DNA of 64,000 bases from Bimuria novae-zelandiae CBS 107.79 (Eukaryota; Ascomycota; Dothideomycetes; Pleosporales; Didymosphaeriaceae), in the NCBI GenBank assembly GCA_010015655.1, contig ML976722.1:1-64000 (forward strand). The letters run 5' to 3'. Positions 10,939 through 21,839 of this stretch are shown here, piece by piece. The translations under genes and the position numbers were made by a program. Numbering within the stretch: the first letter of the stretch is position 1; each line of letters opens with the position of its first letter. The notes below the pieces were generated by a model that worked only from the letters and a program-made list of their open reading frames with translations, was not told the DNA's origin and ran no database searches.

Positions 10939-12327
10939 ATGCCTGGCATTTTACCTTTCAAGATGTCCATTTCCGATGAAAGGATACACAGATTGAAACA
11001 GAAACTCCTGCTGACAGAGTTCCCGGACGAGGTCGACGATATGAAGAACCCCTGGGCTCGTGGCGTTCCGTTGGGCGACATTAGACGCTTGACGACGTAC
11101 TGGGCTGAAGACTTTCGGTGGAAAACCGCCGAGGCTGAATTAAACAAGCTACCACAGTTCATCACCAACATTATGGTGGACGATTTTGGGAACTACAATG
11201 TGCACTTCGTTCATCACAGAAACGACGTCGAACAGGCTATTCCGCTTTTGTTCCTTCACAGCTGGCCAGGTGACTTTTTCGAAGTCTAAAAAGTGTTACA
11301 ACATCTACTGGATGATGAGGAAGGTCCCAAGTTTCATGTCGTTGCACCAAGTCTCGTCAACTTTGGCTTCTCCTCGGCAAGTAAGAAGGTAAGTCTCTTC
11401 AAATGACTAGAACTCAATTTCGCCTTAACCACAATGCTGTAGGACGGGTTCGCTATCGATCAGCACGCCGAAGTGTCCCACAAGCTCATGCTGGCACTTG
11501 GATATAACGAATATGGTGAGTCGGTGAGGAATGTAATGCTAGCCTAACGTGCAGCTCACATCAGCCAGTGGTCCAGGGCGGAGATCTCGGCTGCCTCACA
11601 GCACGGTTTATTGCCCTCAAGTATGGTGGCACACATTGCAAAGCGGCCTATACAAACAATTCTCTACCAGTAGAGCCGACCAAGGCCCAGCATCCCGAGC
11701 TTCACGAACAGCTGCAGTCCACTGGCCTCACCCCTCTTGAGCTCGATGGCCTTGCCCGCACCGCAAAGTACTTCTCAACTGCTTCTGGCTACTATCAGCT
11801 TGCCTCGACTCGGCCCCAGACTCTGGGATATGCATTAGCCGACAGTCCAGTCGCGCTTCTCGCGTGGATATACGAGAAGCTGCACGATTGGACAGACCCC
11901 ACATATGTGTGGACAGATGACGAGATCTGCACGTGGGTCAGTGTTTACTGGTGAGTTTCCCTATGACGAAGTAGCGTGTTGATTGGTTCTGATTGAATGT
12001 CAACATAGGTTTTCCACTCCTGGCCCAGCAGCGTCTAGTCGCGTGTTTTACGAATTCGAAAATCGTAAACCAAAGGGTGCATTCCCCGCTTCTCAAGCTT
12101 ATGTGGAAGTTCCCCTTGGAGTGGCGCGTTTCGCAAACGATACTGTCCTGCTGCCGCGTTTGTGGAACCAAACGCTCGGCCCTGTCGTGTTCGAGAGTGA
12201 ATACCAAGTTGGTGGTCATTTTGCAGCTTGGGAGCGTCCCGATGCAGTAGCAGGAGACTTAAGGGCTATGTTTGGTCGCGGTGGTCCTGCTTTCGGTTGT
12301 GTTTCGGGAAGGAGCGGATACGTGTAG
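10939..12327 (+). pseudogene. Epoxide hydrolase (microsomal type) interrupted by one premature stop
   Basis: Joining 10939-11388, 11443-11515, 11569-11950 and 12009-12327 gives 408 codons in frame, the usual length of the alpha/beta-hydrolase epoxide hydrolases that open epoxides to diols. All three introns (53-58 nt) are GT-AG. The N-terminal EHN-like region spans residues 8-110. The nucleophile motif is QGGDLG (usually HGGDWG) at the start of exon 3. The catalytic His is likely in GGHFAAWERPD near the C-terminus. The single defect is TAA at 11287-11289, after WPGDFFEV and before KVLQHLLDD. Homology continues on both sides without a gap, so an intron across the stop is unlikely. CAA to TAA is a RIP-type change, and a RIPed transposon block ends about 400 bp upstream. 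M33 of the open frame (10960) is an alternative start. A truncated protein would lack the catalytic core. Confidence 0.8.
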
Positions 12328-12583
12328 ATTGAGTGAGACCTGGACTCGAACACGATGACGTATCCTGAATACAGTCAGTCTGAGTAAACAGACTACCTCC
12401 ACTTGGTCCGTTCATCTCGCATCTCGCTTAGTAGATACGATAAACCTTCCCCCGACATATAAAGCACTGCTTCCTCAGTAGGCCCCCACCCAGCGGAGCT
12501 TCTGGAGGCTAAACAACCACAGCCCGCCCATTCTGGCCTCACTCAACATCTCTAATCTAATCGAGCCTTTATGTACATCAGCT

Positions 12584-14181
12584 ATGACGTCCTGTCCCCT
12601 CCTCCCCGCTGAGATATGGACTCGCATACTTCAGTTCCGTATTGCCCACTCTCTCACTCTTCCACGTAACGGACCCCGTGAACGACGACTCAAAGAACTC
12701 CTAGCTGCCCGTCGAGTGAGTAGTAAGTGAGAATTGATCTTCTTATCTTGTAACATATCATTGACCAATATAGAAACCTTCCTTAGAACCATCAATGACG
12801 AGCTGCTCGCGAAGACGTCCATCAACCAGCTTGGTACCTGGGCGCAGAGCCACCGCGAGGGTCCACAATTCATAGATGCATATCTACGCGGTTTCCTCTA
12901 CGCCAAAGACGAGATCTACACTCACCTAGCAGGCCATGCTCATATCTTTCGTGGGGCGCAGCCACACCTTCCGCTGTTGATAAACCGATTCGCAATCGGC
13001 CTGTTGAAGTTTGGCATCGACAATGCGGACATTAAAAATATGCGACCACAATACACCAATGATCTCTCTTTCGCGCTTACTAGTCTGAACTTCAAGCTAG
13101 TAACTGCGTTACTGATCCACTACTGCCCACATATTTACGCGAAGTACGTCGTCTACCTGTACTGGGAGGAGGAGGAACTGGAAGGTCTAGACGGCCTGTT
13201 CGTCCCTGATAATCTTGCAGTAGCTGCAGCAGCCGCAGCAGCCGGCAATCTCAAAGCTGTGAAGCACTTCCTAAGCGTTGCCCTAAGGGACGAATACGAC
13301 ATTGACAGTACTAAACTCTTCTGCTCGCCGTTTCTAGCTACCGCAGCCACTGGAAAGCACGAGATCCCGAAGTTTCTTTTCGAGGAAGCGCGAAAGTCCG
13401 CTGCCCGCCTGGAGAAGAACAAAGGACGCGAGGTGGTCATGACTGACGACCATTTGGACGCCATACTTCGGGTCGCCATTTCCTGTCTGCAATTCGATAC
13501 TGTTACCGCCCTGTTCGATCTCTTTCGCTCCGATCCGAAATGCAAGCGAAAGCGGCTCTCAACGTTTCTAAAAGAGGCTGGGAATACTGGCTGCGTTGAA
13601 ATGCTCAAGACTATGCTAGTCTCATTCCTGGTGACCTACGGACTCGACCCATTCTTAACGCGATTTTCTTGAAGGCTTGCCACTTGGGTCATGCAAATAT
13701 AATTCATTATCTCATTAGTAGCGAGCTTGTCCGGTATGATCCCTCGGAATCCCACGAATCCTCACCACTTTACGTTGCAATCGACAACCGCTGGCGCGGA
13801 GTGACAACGGTTCTCGTTGAACACGGCGCGGAAATCGATCGGCCAGGCTTGGTGGCTCGGGTGCTCCATCAACAGGGTATTTATTTTCGCAAGGTGCAGT
13901 TCTTGCTCGAGGTCAGCGCCATAGTAGGGCAAGCGATGGTCGATTTTCTCCATTCCCAGTTGGAGACTGTGCACGTCTCACTCACGCCCTTCCGCGGTCC
14001 CTGGAATATTCGCCTGCTTCTTGGTATCCGTTATATCGAAGAGTCCCTGTTTATGCAGCGCGTAGAAGGGATGATTTTGCTCCTAAAGGCGATGAAGGAT
14101 GTTGTTGCTGTTGAAGATCTTGGAGACACCTCTAGAATGCGGAGTTTTTTTGTGGGCTGTAAGCCGGGACGGGCACCCTGA
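12584..14181 (+). CDS. F-box-like / ankyrin-like repeat protein
   Basis: Exon 1 (12584-12722) encodes an F-box-like start (LLPAEIWTRILQ ... AARRVSKTF). A 51-nt GT-AG intron (12723-12773) splices in frame to exon 2, which begins aaaccttcc. The body holds irregular helix-turn-helix stretches resembling degenerate ankyrin repeats, such as AAAAAGNLKAVKHFL and KACHLGHANIIHYLI. Between 13612 and 13675 the frame changes from exon 2 to the final open frame (to 14181). Either a small intron (13619 or 13631 to 13674, both in frame) or a one-base indel explains it. The frame reading through 13625-13669 (LNAIFLKACHLGH) looks ankyrin-like, which favours the indel. After 14181 another frame stays open to 14287 and may be a lost C-terminus. 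Such proteins may act as SCF ubiquitin-ligase adaptors, but that is inference. No close family is recognised. Confidence 0.55.
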
Positions 14182-14289
14182 TCAATGTCAGGACGGTGTC
14201 CCGAGTCGTTCGGGCGGCCGGACTTGTTCCCTGCCATTCAAAAAGTTGACCGAAGAAGTCTCTGCCTGGCTTCAATCTGGCCACTGAGC

Positions 14290-14760
14290 TTTCACAAGCA
14301 TCGAATTTGCGGCTGAAGCTAAAGACTCATCTGTGGAAGGCGCAGCACACATGAGATATGCCGAAGCATGACGGAAAGGTTCGCAAGTTAGATTTTGGGG
14401 GCGTCTGGACGGAAGTTATAAAATTGGCATGTATTGTTCACAAAATACGTACGAAGTTCAGGCTGCGACAGACAGTCAGTGTGTTGCAGCTCGGTCATTC
14501 AATCAGAGCAATGTATAGGTACGCAAAGGGTGGAAGCGGGAAAGGCCACCTAAGATTAATATTTGTTACCCAATTCAAGTCCACAGGAGTGTTGAGGGCA
14601 ACAAAAGCTTTATTGCAGGGTAGCTTGAGTCATTCAGGCACCAACGTCAAGTTCACAGAAAAATATACTAGGTGAATACAAAAATAGTCACAATGGCTAA
14701 AAAGATATGTAAAGAGGTGCGACATTTGGAACGACGCAAAACAGTGCAAAAGGAAAATTT
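14290..14760. other. Intergenic, no gene recognised
   Basis: Short open frames on both strands show no recognisable motif or splice structure. The stretch separates the ankyrin-like gene from tRNA-Lys. Confidence 0.5.
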
Positions 14761-14762
14761 CA

Positions 14763-14870
14763 GCCCGACGTGGGGGTCGAACCCACAACCTTGAGATCGC
14801 GGTGTGAAGCGCGCTATCCAGAACGTGAATACTTAAGAGTCTCACGCTCTACCGATTGAGCTAGCCGGGC
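14763..14870 (-). tRNA. tRNA-Lys (anticodon CTT) with intron of about 36 nt
   Basis: The minus strand folds as a complete cloverleaf. The acceptor GCCCGGC pairs with GTCGGGC. The D stem GCTC/GAGC encloses AATCGGTA. The anticodon stem TGAGA/TCTCA has loop CTCTTAA, so the anticodon is CTT. The variable loop is AGGTT. The T stem GTGGG/CCCAC has loop TTCGACC. An intron of about 36 nt sits in the anticodon loop one base 3' of the anticodon, the canonical position for eukaryotic tRNA introns. It reads lysine AAG codons. The A and B box equivalents (GGCTAGCTCAATCGG, GGTTCGACCC) are intact. Confidence 0.95.
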
Positions 14871-15360
14871 GGTTGATGATTTGATAAGCAATTGGCCAAA
14901 TTTGAAATATATATTCAGCTTTGTTTATTCAAAAAGTTGACGTCCGCGACCCCGACCGGCAGGAAATCCAAGTGGTGGGCGTGGGGCTGATATTCGATAG
15001 AAAAGCTAGCAGAACGGTGGCTTTTAGCCGAGCCGGCTGCGAACTAGTGGGGCCGAACCATACCCTCTGGTGTCCCATCGCGAATTGGAATCTTCCACGA
15101 CAACCATTGTTAGGGGCAATAGGTTGCACTGCATCATGAAGCGTAATCAAGGTAGGCCGGATTGGCCTTTTTCTATAGCCTAACTCGTTATTGTATCCTT
15201 TACCCGAGTATTTACCGCGAGGGAATATTCGTACAACGAATTGCCTATAAAATCACCGACTGGTTCGCTACCAGAACTACTTGCGAGCTCCCTCGTCATT
15301 GCTCCGAGAACAACGACGACAACTGCATCACGACGCAAACCTGCATCGAATCCAACCACT
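14871..15360. other. Intergenic between tRNA-Lys and SnoaL-like gene
   Basis: It holds the divergent upstream regions of the tRNA and the next gene. Open frames here overlap on both strands and show no conserved features. Nothing else is supported. Confidence 0.45.
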
Positions 15361-15852
15361 ATGAAGCTGTACGCATCCGAGTATCCCTCAACCTCATTCG
15401 ACCCCAAATTCAAGAGGTTCTTTGAGGACTTTTACGCCATCTCCGACAGCCCCGAAGCGCACGATGAATATGTGGATTGCTTCACCAAAGATGCAACACT
15501 GATAATGGCGTCGAAGAAGGCGCAAGGCTCAGAAGGTATCTACCATTCCTCATCGCTTAGCCCTCACCCTTTTTCTCACCATGCCCAACTCGCTCATCCC
15601 ACTACAGAAATCTTCGCCCTTCGTAAAGGCCTCTGGGAGAAAGTCGCAGCCCGGGCGCACAACCCGACTAAGATATTCCCATTTGGCCCCGACTCAAACG
15701 AGGTCATGCTGCATGGGACCGTCCATTATAGGCTGAAAGCGGGCGATGAGTCGGATGTAGATTGGGCGGCGCGTGCGCGTTTGGTCAAGGAGGGAGAGAA
15801 AGTGAAGATGGAGTTTTATCAGGTGTACCTGGTAGGTCGTACCGGGAAGTGA
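15361..15852 (+). CDS. SnoaL/NTF2-like small protein, 139 aa
   Basis: Exons 15361-15535 and 15608-15852 join across a 72-nt GT-AG intron into 140 in-frame codons. The fold is inferred to be the NTF2/SnoaL alpha+beta barrel. The N-terminal helix FDPKFKRFFEDFYAISDSP is followed by YVDCFTKDATLIMASK, the usual 'dose/toxicity' strand, then a helix after the intron (GLWEKVAARAHNP). Strands containing EVMLHGTVHY and KMEFYQVYL complete it. Members of this fold may be enzymes, ligand-binding proteins or unknown, and no catalytic residue can be assigned. The start is the ATG at 15361; an upstream in-frame extension to 15241 is open but low-complexity (Arg/Thr-rich). Confidence 0.75.
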   Translation: MKLYASEYPSTSFDPKFKRFFEDFYAISDSPEAHDEYVDCFTKDATLIMASKKAQGSEGIYHSSSLSPHPFSHHAQLAHPTTEIFALRKGLWEKVAARAHNPTKIFPFGPDSNEVMLHGTVHYRLKAGDESDVDWAARARLVKEGEKVKMEFYQVYLVGRTGK

Positions 15853-16268
15853 GTTCGATGTTGCGCTGACGAGAAATAGGATACCGGCGCGCAGAGCAAG
15901 TGAAGCACGGGAGGCAGGACCTGGCCAACGGATGCCCGCGGAGCAGTGTACCGAAGGTACCTCGGGTATTGCACACGAAAGCAGGCTTTTCAAATTTTAA
16001 TCCACGGCTTGATGGTCTTCAATATATTCTGTTGTTAGTCGCTTCTGCTTTGAGTCGTGGATGACGTCGACCTGTGCTGCATTTGCGGGGTCGACCCATA
16101 CAAGAGGGACCAACGCTGTAACTTATAAGAGCCTTAGTGTGAATGGAAATCGCGACCCAGTGATCATACGGCCATTATCCACACACACCCAGCATTGATT
16201 TTCGCAGTCTTGTCTTCCCGTGGAACGAAGAATTGCACCCATCTTTTGGTCTACACTCAGCAGTCGCC
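15853..16268. other. Intergenic, upstream region of the MRJP gene
   Basis: Balanced composition, no gene recognised. It includes the 3' region of the SnoaL-like gene and the presumed promoter of the secreted gene at 16269. No clear TATA or binding site is called. Confidence 0.4.
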
Positions 16269-17543
16269 ATGGAACCAAAATTCACCGCACTTCTATCGGC
16301 TATCCTGTCGTGCCTGCCAAAGGCCACCGCACAGTTTCCATCCACCTGTCCAACACCTCTCCCTCAGAATCCTAACACCACTCTCGGCATCTGCCCCACC
16401 GACTTCACCATCCTCGGACCCCAGCTCGAGCCCGTCCACGAATCGCTCTCTCCACCAACCGGCCTCGCCATCGACCCAAACCTCTCCCTCTATCTGACCT
16501 ACCCGCGAAATACCGGTCCCACGCTAAACAACGTCGTAAAATGCACCTCCTTCACCACTGAAACCCCCTGGCCCTCTGCCTCCATCCAAAACTGCACCTC
16601 CGGCCAAAACGCCAGCACATGCTTCATCAACGTGCAAAACGTCGCCCTCGACAGCCTGTCCCAACTCTGGATTGTAGATTCCGGGATTCCGCCAGGCGCA
16701 AAAACCGCTATCGAGTTCGGCGCTAAGATCATGTCCTTCAGTCTCGCCGGAAACCTTTTGAGGACCTACGTTATCCCGCAGGAACTGTACTATACGGGTA
16801 TGAACGCGAATGATGTACGGGTAAACAACACGCTCGGCGCTGGCGGATACGCGTTCATAACCGATGAGTCGGACGCAGGGTCGCTTCTGTACATTGATCT
16901 CGCGACGGGCGCAGCGGGGAGGAGACTGTGGAATACGACGTACACGCGCGCAGACGAGGGGTTTGTGGGCGTGTACAACGGTCAACCAATCTACTCTTGG
17001 AACGGCACGCGTAAATCGTTCATCTCAACGGGCGCGGATGGGATTGCGCTAGCGAGCGGGAACGTGTACTGGGGCGTTCTCGCGTCGCGGCGGTTTTACT
17101 ATGTTTCGCAGGCCGCACTTGTTGATGAGACGATTTCGGACGAGGAGTTGAAAGGGTATGTGCGGGATCCGGGACAGTGTGGGACGGAGCAGGCGGGGCT
17201 TACGGCGGATGATAGAGGGAGGGTGTATATTATGGCGAGCGAGCATAATGCTATTTTCTATGTAGATACGCTGCAGGCTGCTGTTTCTGAGACAGTGAAT
17301 GGAAGGATACCTGGGAGCTCAAATGCGCTGGAGCCGGTGCCAGCGGAGAATTATGTGGTCAAGACGTTGGTGCGGAATGCGCTGATACAGCATGCAGACA
17401 GTGCAGCGATTTGGGATGGCTGGTTGTATTTTTGCACAAATCAGTTGGAGTTGAGTCCTAGGAGGCAGTATGGGAATATAGATGCGAGGAGGGGGCCTTT
17501 TCGGTCCTACAGAGTGTGGGTCGGTACAGGGCCCGCTGTTTGA
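16269..17543 (+). CDS. Secreted major royal jelly protein / yellow-family protein, 424 aa
   Basis: This single-exon ORF starts with a probable signal peptide (residues 1-22, MEPKFTALLSAILSCLPKATAQ). The body fits the MRJP/yellow beta-propeller: an N-terminal PTGLAIDP element, the diagnostic SQLWIVDSG motif, then YYTGMNANDVRVNN, YAFITDESDAGSLLYIDLATG, and later DRGRVYIMASEHNAIFYVDT. Several N-glycosylation sequons (NCT, NAS, NNT, NTT, NGT) suit a secreted protein. The Met at 16269 is chosen over an in-frame Met at 16233 because it starts the hydrophobic leader. The family is best known from insects but also occurs in fungi and bacteria; the fungal role is unknown. The third base is GC-rich in the first half and less so near the 3' end. 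Confidence 0.88.
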   Translation: MEPKFTALLSAILSCLPKATAQFPSTCPTPLPQNPNTTLGICPTDFTILGPQLEPVHESLSPPTGLAIDPNLSLYLTYPRNTGPTLNNVVKCTSFTTETPWPSASIQNCTSGQNASTCFINVQNVALDSLSQLWIVDSGIPPGAKTAIEFGAKIMSFSLAGNLLRTYVIPQELYYTGMNANDVRVNNTLGAGGYAFITDESDAGSLLYIDLATGAAGRRLWNTTYTRADEGFVGVYNGQPIYSWNGTRKSFISTGADGIALASGNVYWGVLASRRFYYVSQAALVDETISDEELKGYVRDPGQCGTEQAGLTADDRGRVYIMASEHNAIFYVDTLQAAVSETVNGRIPGSSNALEPVPAENYVVKTLVRNALIQHADSAAIWDGWLYFCTNQLELSPRRQYGNIDARRGPFRSYRVWVGTGPAV

Positions 17544-17909
17544 TGTGTTTGTATTATAAGTTGCTCGGAAAACTAGTACTTTGAAAAGAAATAGTCCTTA
17601 TATTCGCTTAAATGAGTGAAGAGTTCTTGATCGAAATGGTATCTGGGTTCTGGTTCAAATTCCTTACTCGAGGATTACCCTTTCAAGCTCTCAATGCTTG
17701 GACGGTTGAGTAGTGTTCAGAACTTTCTGGAACAAGATTCTTAACCCGCAAATGAAAATGGACTTTCATGAGCCCTGCGGGCAATTGGTCTAAGATTTCC
17801 AACCTGACGGTAGGCTGAGAGGAAGATGAGGGATACCTTATCTGTAACTAAAAAGATAGACAGAGGACTTATAATGCTTCTAAATGTGACGCTAAGCATT
17901 GAATAAGGC
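17544..17909. other. Intergenic between MRJP gene and copia LTR
   Basis: Nothing recognised. The phrase gggttctggttc occurs here (near 17646) and again just inside the LTR (near 17914), suggesting a small duplicated fragment. Confidence 0.4.
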
Positions 17910-18159
17910 TGATAGGGTTCTGGTTCCTGACTTAGAGTAACCTAATTTCGTTAGAGCCGTCTTACTGTTTGTTAGCTAACATGACTGTGTAATAGCGACT
18001 TTTAATCTTCCTCTCAAGGGCAGCAAGTGAGCAGTATCGTGATTAATTAGTCTACCAATAGTGGTGTTTATCTACGCGGTGGAGCGAGCGTACGCTAACC
18101 CTCTATAGGGAAGGGGCGGAGACTCTTAGAACAGGACGTAGTAAAGGTACGGGCTGACA
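17910..18159 (-). repeat. 3' LTR of copia A (about 250 bp)
   Basis: Read on the minus strand it begins TGTCAGCCCG directly after a polypurine tract (tagggggag) and ends CCCTATCA, giving TG...CA termini. Copia A coding remnants follow to the right in minus orientation. The partner 5' LTR is missing because the element is truncated. Confidence 0.65.
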
Positions 18160-20870
18160 CTCCCCCTAGATCTGCGCCTGTAAAAGTAAACTTACTAACG
18201 TCTAGCACGCGGGATATCTTATAAGTTAATAAGGTTAATAAAGTAGGCGTGCTTTAGCTTATTAAGTAGCTTAGTAAGACTGTCTGCTAGCATGTTAATG
18301 CCAGGAACGTGCTATATATTTATATTTCTACGGCAGTACTCTTCCCTAACGTATTTATAGGCCATGTTAATGTGCTTTGTACGCTTATAATAGCTATTAT
18401 TACGTACTAGGTAAATAGCTAGTTAGTTATCACTATGTAGGATTATAGGCTTAACGTTAACACTATTATAGTTAACCTATTATAGTAGTTAGCGCACCTA
18501 AGCTGCTTCCTTAGTGGCGTATATAAGGGCGACAAACTTGGCTTTAGTGGAGAAACAGGCTACTACCTGCTAGCGATAGGCCTTATACAAGACTGCGCCT
18601 CTAAGTAGGTGGATAACGTAGCTAGCTAACGACTTCTTATTAATGTTATCGCCATAAGCAGCGTTAGAGTATACTATAAGATCTAGGTTATTAGCGTTAT
18701 AGATTCTGTTATTATATTTATAGCTAATGCCGAGCGTGGCGGTGGCCTTATAACAATTAATAAGACGCTTTAGTAGCAAATATTATTTTATTATAGGGTT
18801 AGACGCGAAGCGAGAAAGATAGCTAATAGACTAGGTAATATTAGGGCGGGTAATTTAAGCTACGTATAGTAGGCATGCAACAAGAAATTAGTACTTAGCA
18901 ATAATATTATTTATTGCATACTCCTCGCTCTTCTCTAGCTTAAGCGCACTAACGGGGAGGGGTGCATAGATAGGGTCCGCGTTGCTAAGGTTATAGTTTT
19001 CTGCGACTTGGTCGAAGTAGCTGTCTATAGTAAGCAATAGCGACCAATTCTCGCGATCGTGGACGATGCGGATGCCTAAGCAGAAACCTACTAGGCCTAA
19101 GTTGCGGGCTTTATAGCGGTTGAACAACTTCTCCTTTAAGTCTGTTATACTAGCCTTGTCTTTGGTGATAAGAATAAGGTTGTCTACATAGACAATAATA
19201 ATGGCGCCGTCGGTGTGGCGGATAAACACACACTGGTCTGCCTTAATTGGGGCAAAACCTAGCTCTTGTAAAGACTTCTTTAAGTTATTGTACCACAGTA
19301 GAACAGACTAGCGGAGTCCGTACATGCCTCAAAAGAGTCAGACGACTTCTCCAGCTCGCTGGCACCCAGGAGGCAACTTGACAAGGACCACGTTATTGCC
19401 GTGGAGGTAGGAGTTAAGGTACGCTGTGATCATGTCAACTTGCTCATACTCCTAGTTTATGGCGACCATTAGGGCTAGGATACACGGAGAGTGGAGATGC
19501 GTACGACGTAGGTGTACACCTGGGTGTGCCACTCGCTCTTGTCCTGGCGATTGCCTTGAGCTACCATGCGTGCCTTGTCCTTAATGTAATAACCCTTAGC
19601 ATCTCCTTATACGCCCACACCCACATAGTGGGGATGATCTTGTACTTGACCTTCTCCTCCTCTGTGGCGGGGCGCCAGGTATTATTTTTAGTTAAGGCCT
19701 TATACTTATTATTTATAGCAGCCTGTAGTAACACTTGCTAAAGGTAAGACTTAAACTCGCGATAATTCTTAGGCTTAAGTAGAATTTTAGAGAGCTTAGA
19801 ACCTATTATAGGTTATAGAAGGACTGTAGTAAAGACGCGATTAAAGTTATTATATATATAATATACGTAATTAGCTAGTTTATAGGTCTATTTGCCTTAA
19901 ATAATATTATAACTATCAATGTTACTATTAATCTCTCTACGTCGCGGTGCCTAGTATCCCCTACGAGTGGCTTTAGATGTGTCGTTAATCCAGACGTAGT
20001 TGTAGGCGGGGCGTGTGCGCCTCGGCGCCTCTGGTATGGTTATGCCAGGTAAAGGCTGTGGGACTGGGGTGATGGCTCGTGTGCGGTTGGGAGAGCTGGG
20101 CGGCGTGTAGGATATGTTATCGTTGCTGTCTAGTGGGTGGACATTCACTGCCGCGTTGCTAGTACCTGAGCTGATATCAGGAAGCTCCTTTAGTTCAGGT
20201 GCGACCTCCTAGTCGAATTCTTCTATAACTGCCACTGGTTTTGTTAGTATAGAGTCACCCCCCGAAGGTGTGCTGGTAAGGTTGTAATTAGAGAACCGCA
20301 CTAATGACGTTATAATAATCCTGTTAGTCTCTAGCACCTATATCTAATATATAGACTATTTTACTATGCCTACTAGATGTGCCTTTACCGCGCGCGGTTC
20401 GAACTTGTCACCCTTAACGCGTCGCTGTGTGGGAATATAGGCATATCTAAGGTAGCTAGAAGCGTGGAGTCTAGCGAGATTAGGTGTTAGGTTTAAGTAA
20501 CTTACCTACTTATTTTATAGCTTAATAGGTGTTGCAAATTCTAGTAAAGAGCTTAAAATAGTATAGTTTATAATGTGTACAGCGTAGGTAGTAGCTTGCG
20601 GCTAGAAGGACTTATTAAAGTTTATAGCTTAAAACTATATTTAGACGCGGGTCTTAATAATACTATTAGAGTGTTTAGCTACGCTATTATGTAAGGGTTT
20701 ATAGGGTAACAAAGTCTTAAGCACTATACTAATATTATTAAAGTATTCTTTATGTACTTATAAGAGTAGCTCGCGAGCGTTGTCTATGCGGATAACAAGC
20801 AGGGTAAGCTTAAACTATAGTTATACTTGTCTAGACTAATTATTGGTGCTGTGTAGAATACTATCCCGAC
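18160..20870 (-). mobile_element. Ty1/copia element A, 5'-truncated (integrase, RT, RNase H)
   Basis: Minus-strand reading gives an integrase core fragment (IRIDNARELL near 20780; 20370-20780). Next comes a Pro-rich linker (19951-20148, SYTPPSSPNRTR). RT includes IIIVYVDNLILITKD (YVDN where YVDD is usual) near 19195, in an open stretch of 113 codons (18888-19229). RT/RNase H junction and RNase H pieces lie at 18250-18800 (VYSNAAYGDN, where SDADWAGD-like sequence is usual). RIP is patchy: 18.9-19.4 kb and 19.95-20.3 kb are almost free of stops, the rest is not. Gag and protease are missing at the right end. Confidence 0.8.
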
Positions 20871-20929
20871 CCACACAAGGCGCTTATTAGGTAATCACTT
20901 CTCCGCTTTTATTATCGTACACTAAATTT

Positions 20930-21159
20930 TGTATAGCTAACAATATAACTAAGGCAAATACACTAACTTTTTTATTTTTAAAATACTATAAAGTATATTA
21001 TATAATTTAAGAAGACTTACAGAGTACTATTTATTACTTTTACTAGTATAAATAATTATTAAGCGTATAAAGCTAGGGCAAAACAATTACGAAATTTATA
21101 AAACTTTTAAAGTTAACTTAAAGACTATATATAAATATAAACTTAACTTAAAAGCGTTT
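20930..21159 (+). mobile_element. Copia B, left fragment (end of RT to start of RNase H)
   Basis: In plus frame 1 the end reads YKLNLKAF, which fits the sequence just before the RNase H Asp-Ala-Ser motif. The frame resumes across the gypsy C insertion at 28047 with A-S-F-T-N-N-T. The left part is too degraded to assign. It borders copia A at about 20870-20930, where a short GC-balanced piece intervenes. Confidence 0.5.
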
Positions 21160-21545
21160 TGTAACAGGAACAATCGCTCGTCGACACGAGAACCCTTGGC
21201 CAGTCAAGACAGGATTCGAGATCATCCGAAAACCGACACTCATCCGTATCGGACCAATTTCGGATCTATCAGACCGATGGGGAACTACGGATCCGATTTG
21301 GACCTATTTCGGATCCATTAGACCAACGGTTAACCTATGGCAGTTATGTGCTAGCTAGCTATCTAGGAAGAGGTGTATTTAGAGGAGCTTAGAGCCTTTA
21401 TAGTTTAGTATCTTTTCTATATCCTTTCGTACTAGGCCTATAGGCACTTAATTTATTTAAGGCTATATTCTTATACACGCACTCCTATATGCCTCTACTA
21501 AAAGATACGCTAATATTAATCCTTTAAGTGACCTGCGCCGATACA
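21160..21545 (+). repeat. 5' LTR of gypsy element C
   Basis: 386 bp, TG...CA ends, colinear with the right LTR. Differences are nearly all C-to-T or G-to-A, and this copy is the more mutated of the two (for example ccgacggtcaac in the right copy is ccaacggttaac here). Confidence 0.9.
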
Positions 21546-21839
21546 TTATACGGAAAAGGTCGCTACCGCTAGTAACGGCTTTAAAGAATATCGCTATAAG
21601 AATAGAACGGACCCGCGTTAGCGCGTCCCTAGTTTTCTCTATAGGCAGGATTCTAGAGACCTCCTGCTAACTAAAGCCTTTAGGTTTAAAACTCCTAATT
21701 ATAGATAAATTAGGTTAACTTTAGAAAAGTCGCGTAAAGTTGCGCCAAGATAGAAAAGTAGTAACTACTAATAACTTATAAACTTAAAATTAAACGTTAA
21801 TGTCTGCTTTAGCATTGTTAAAAACGGCACGGCAGGCAG

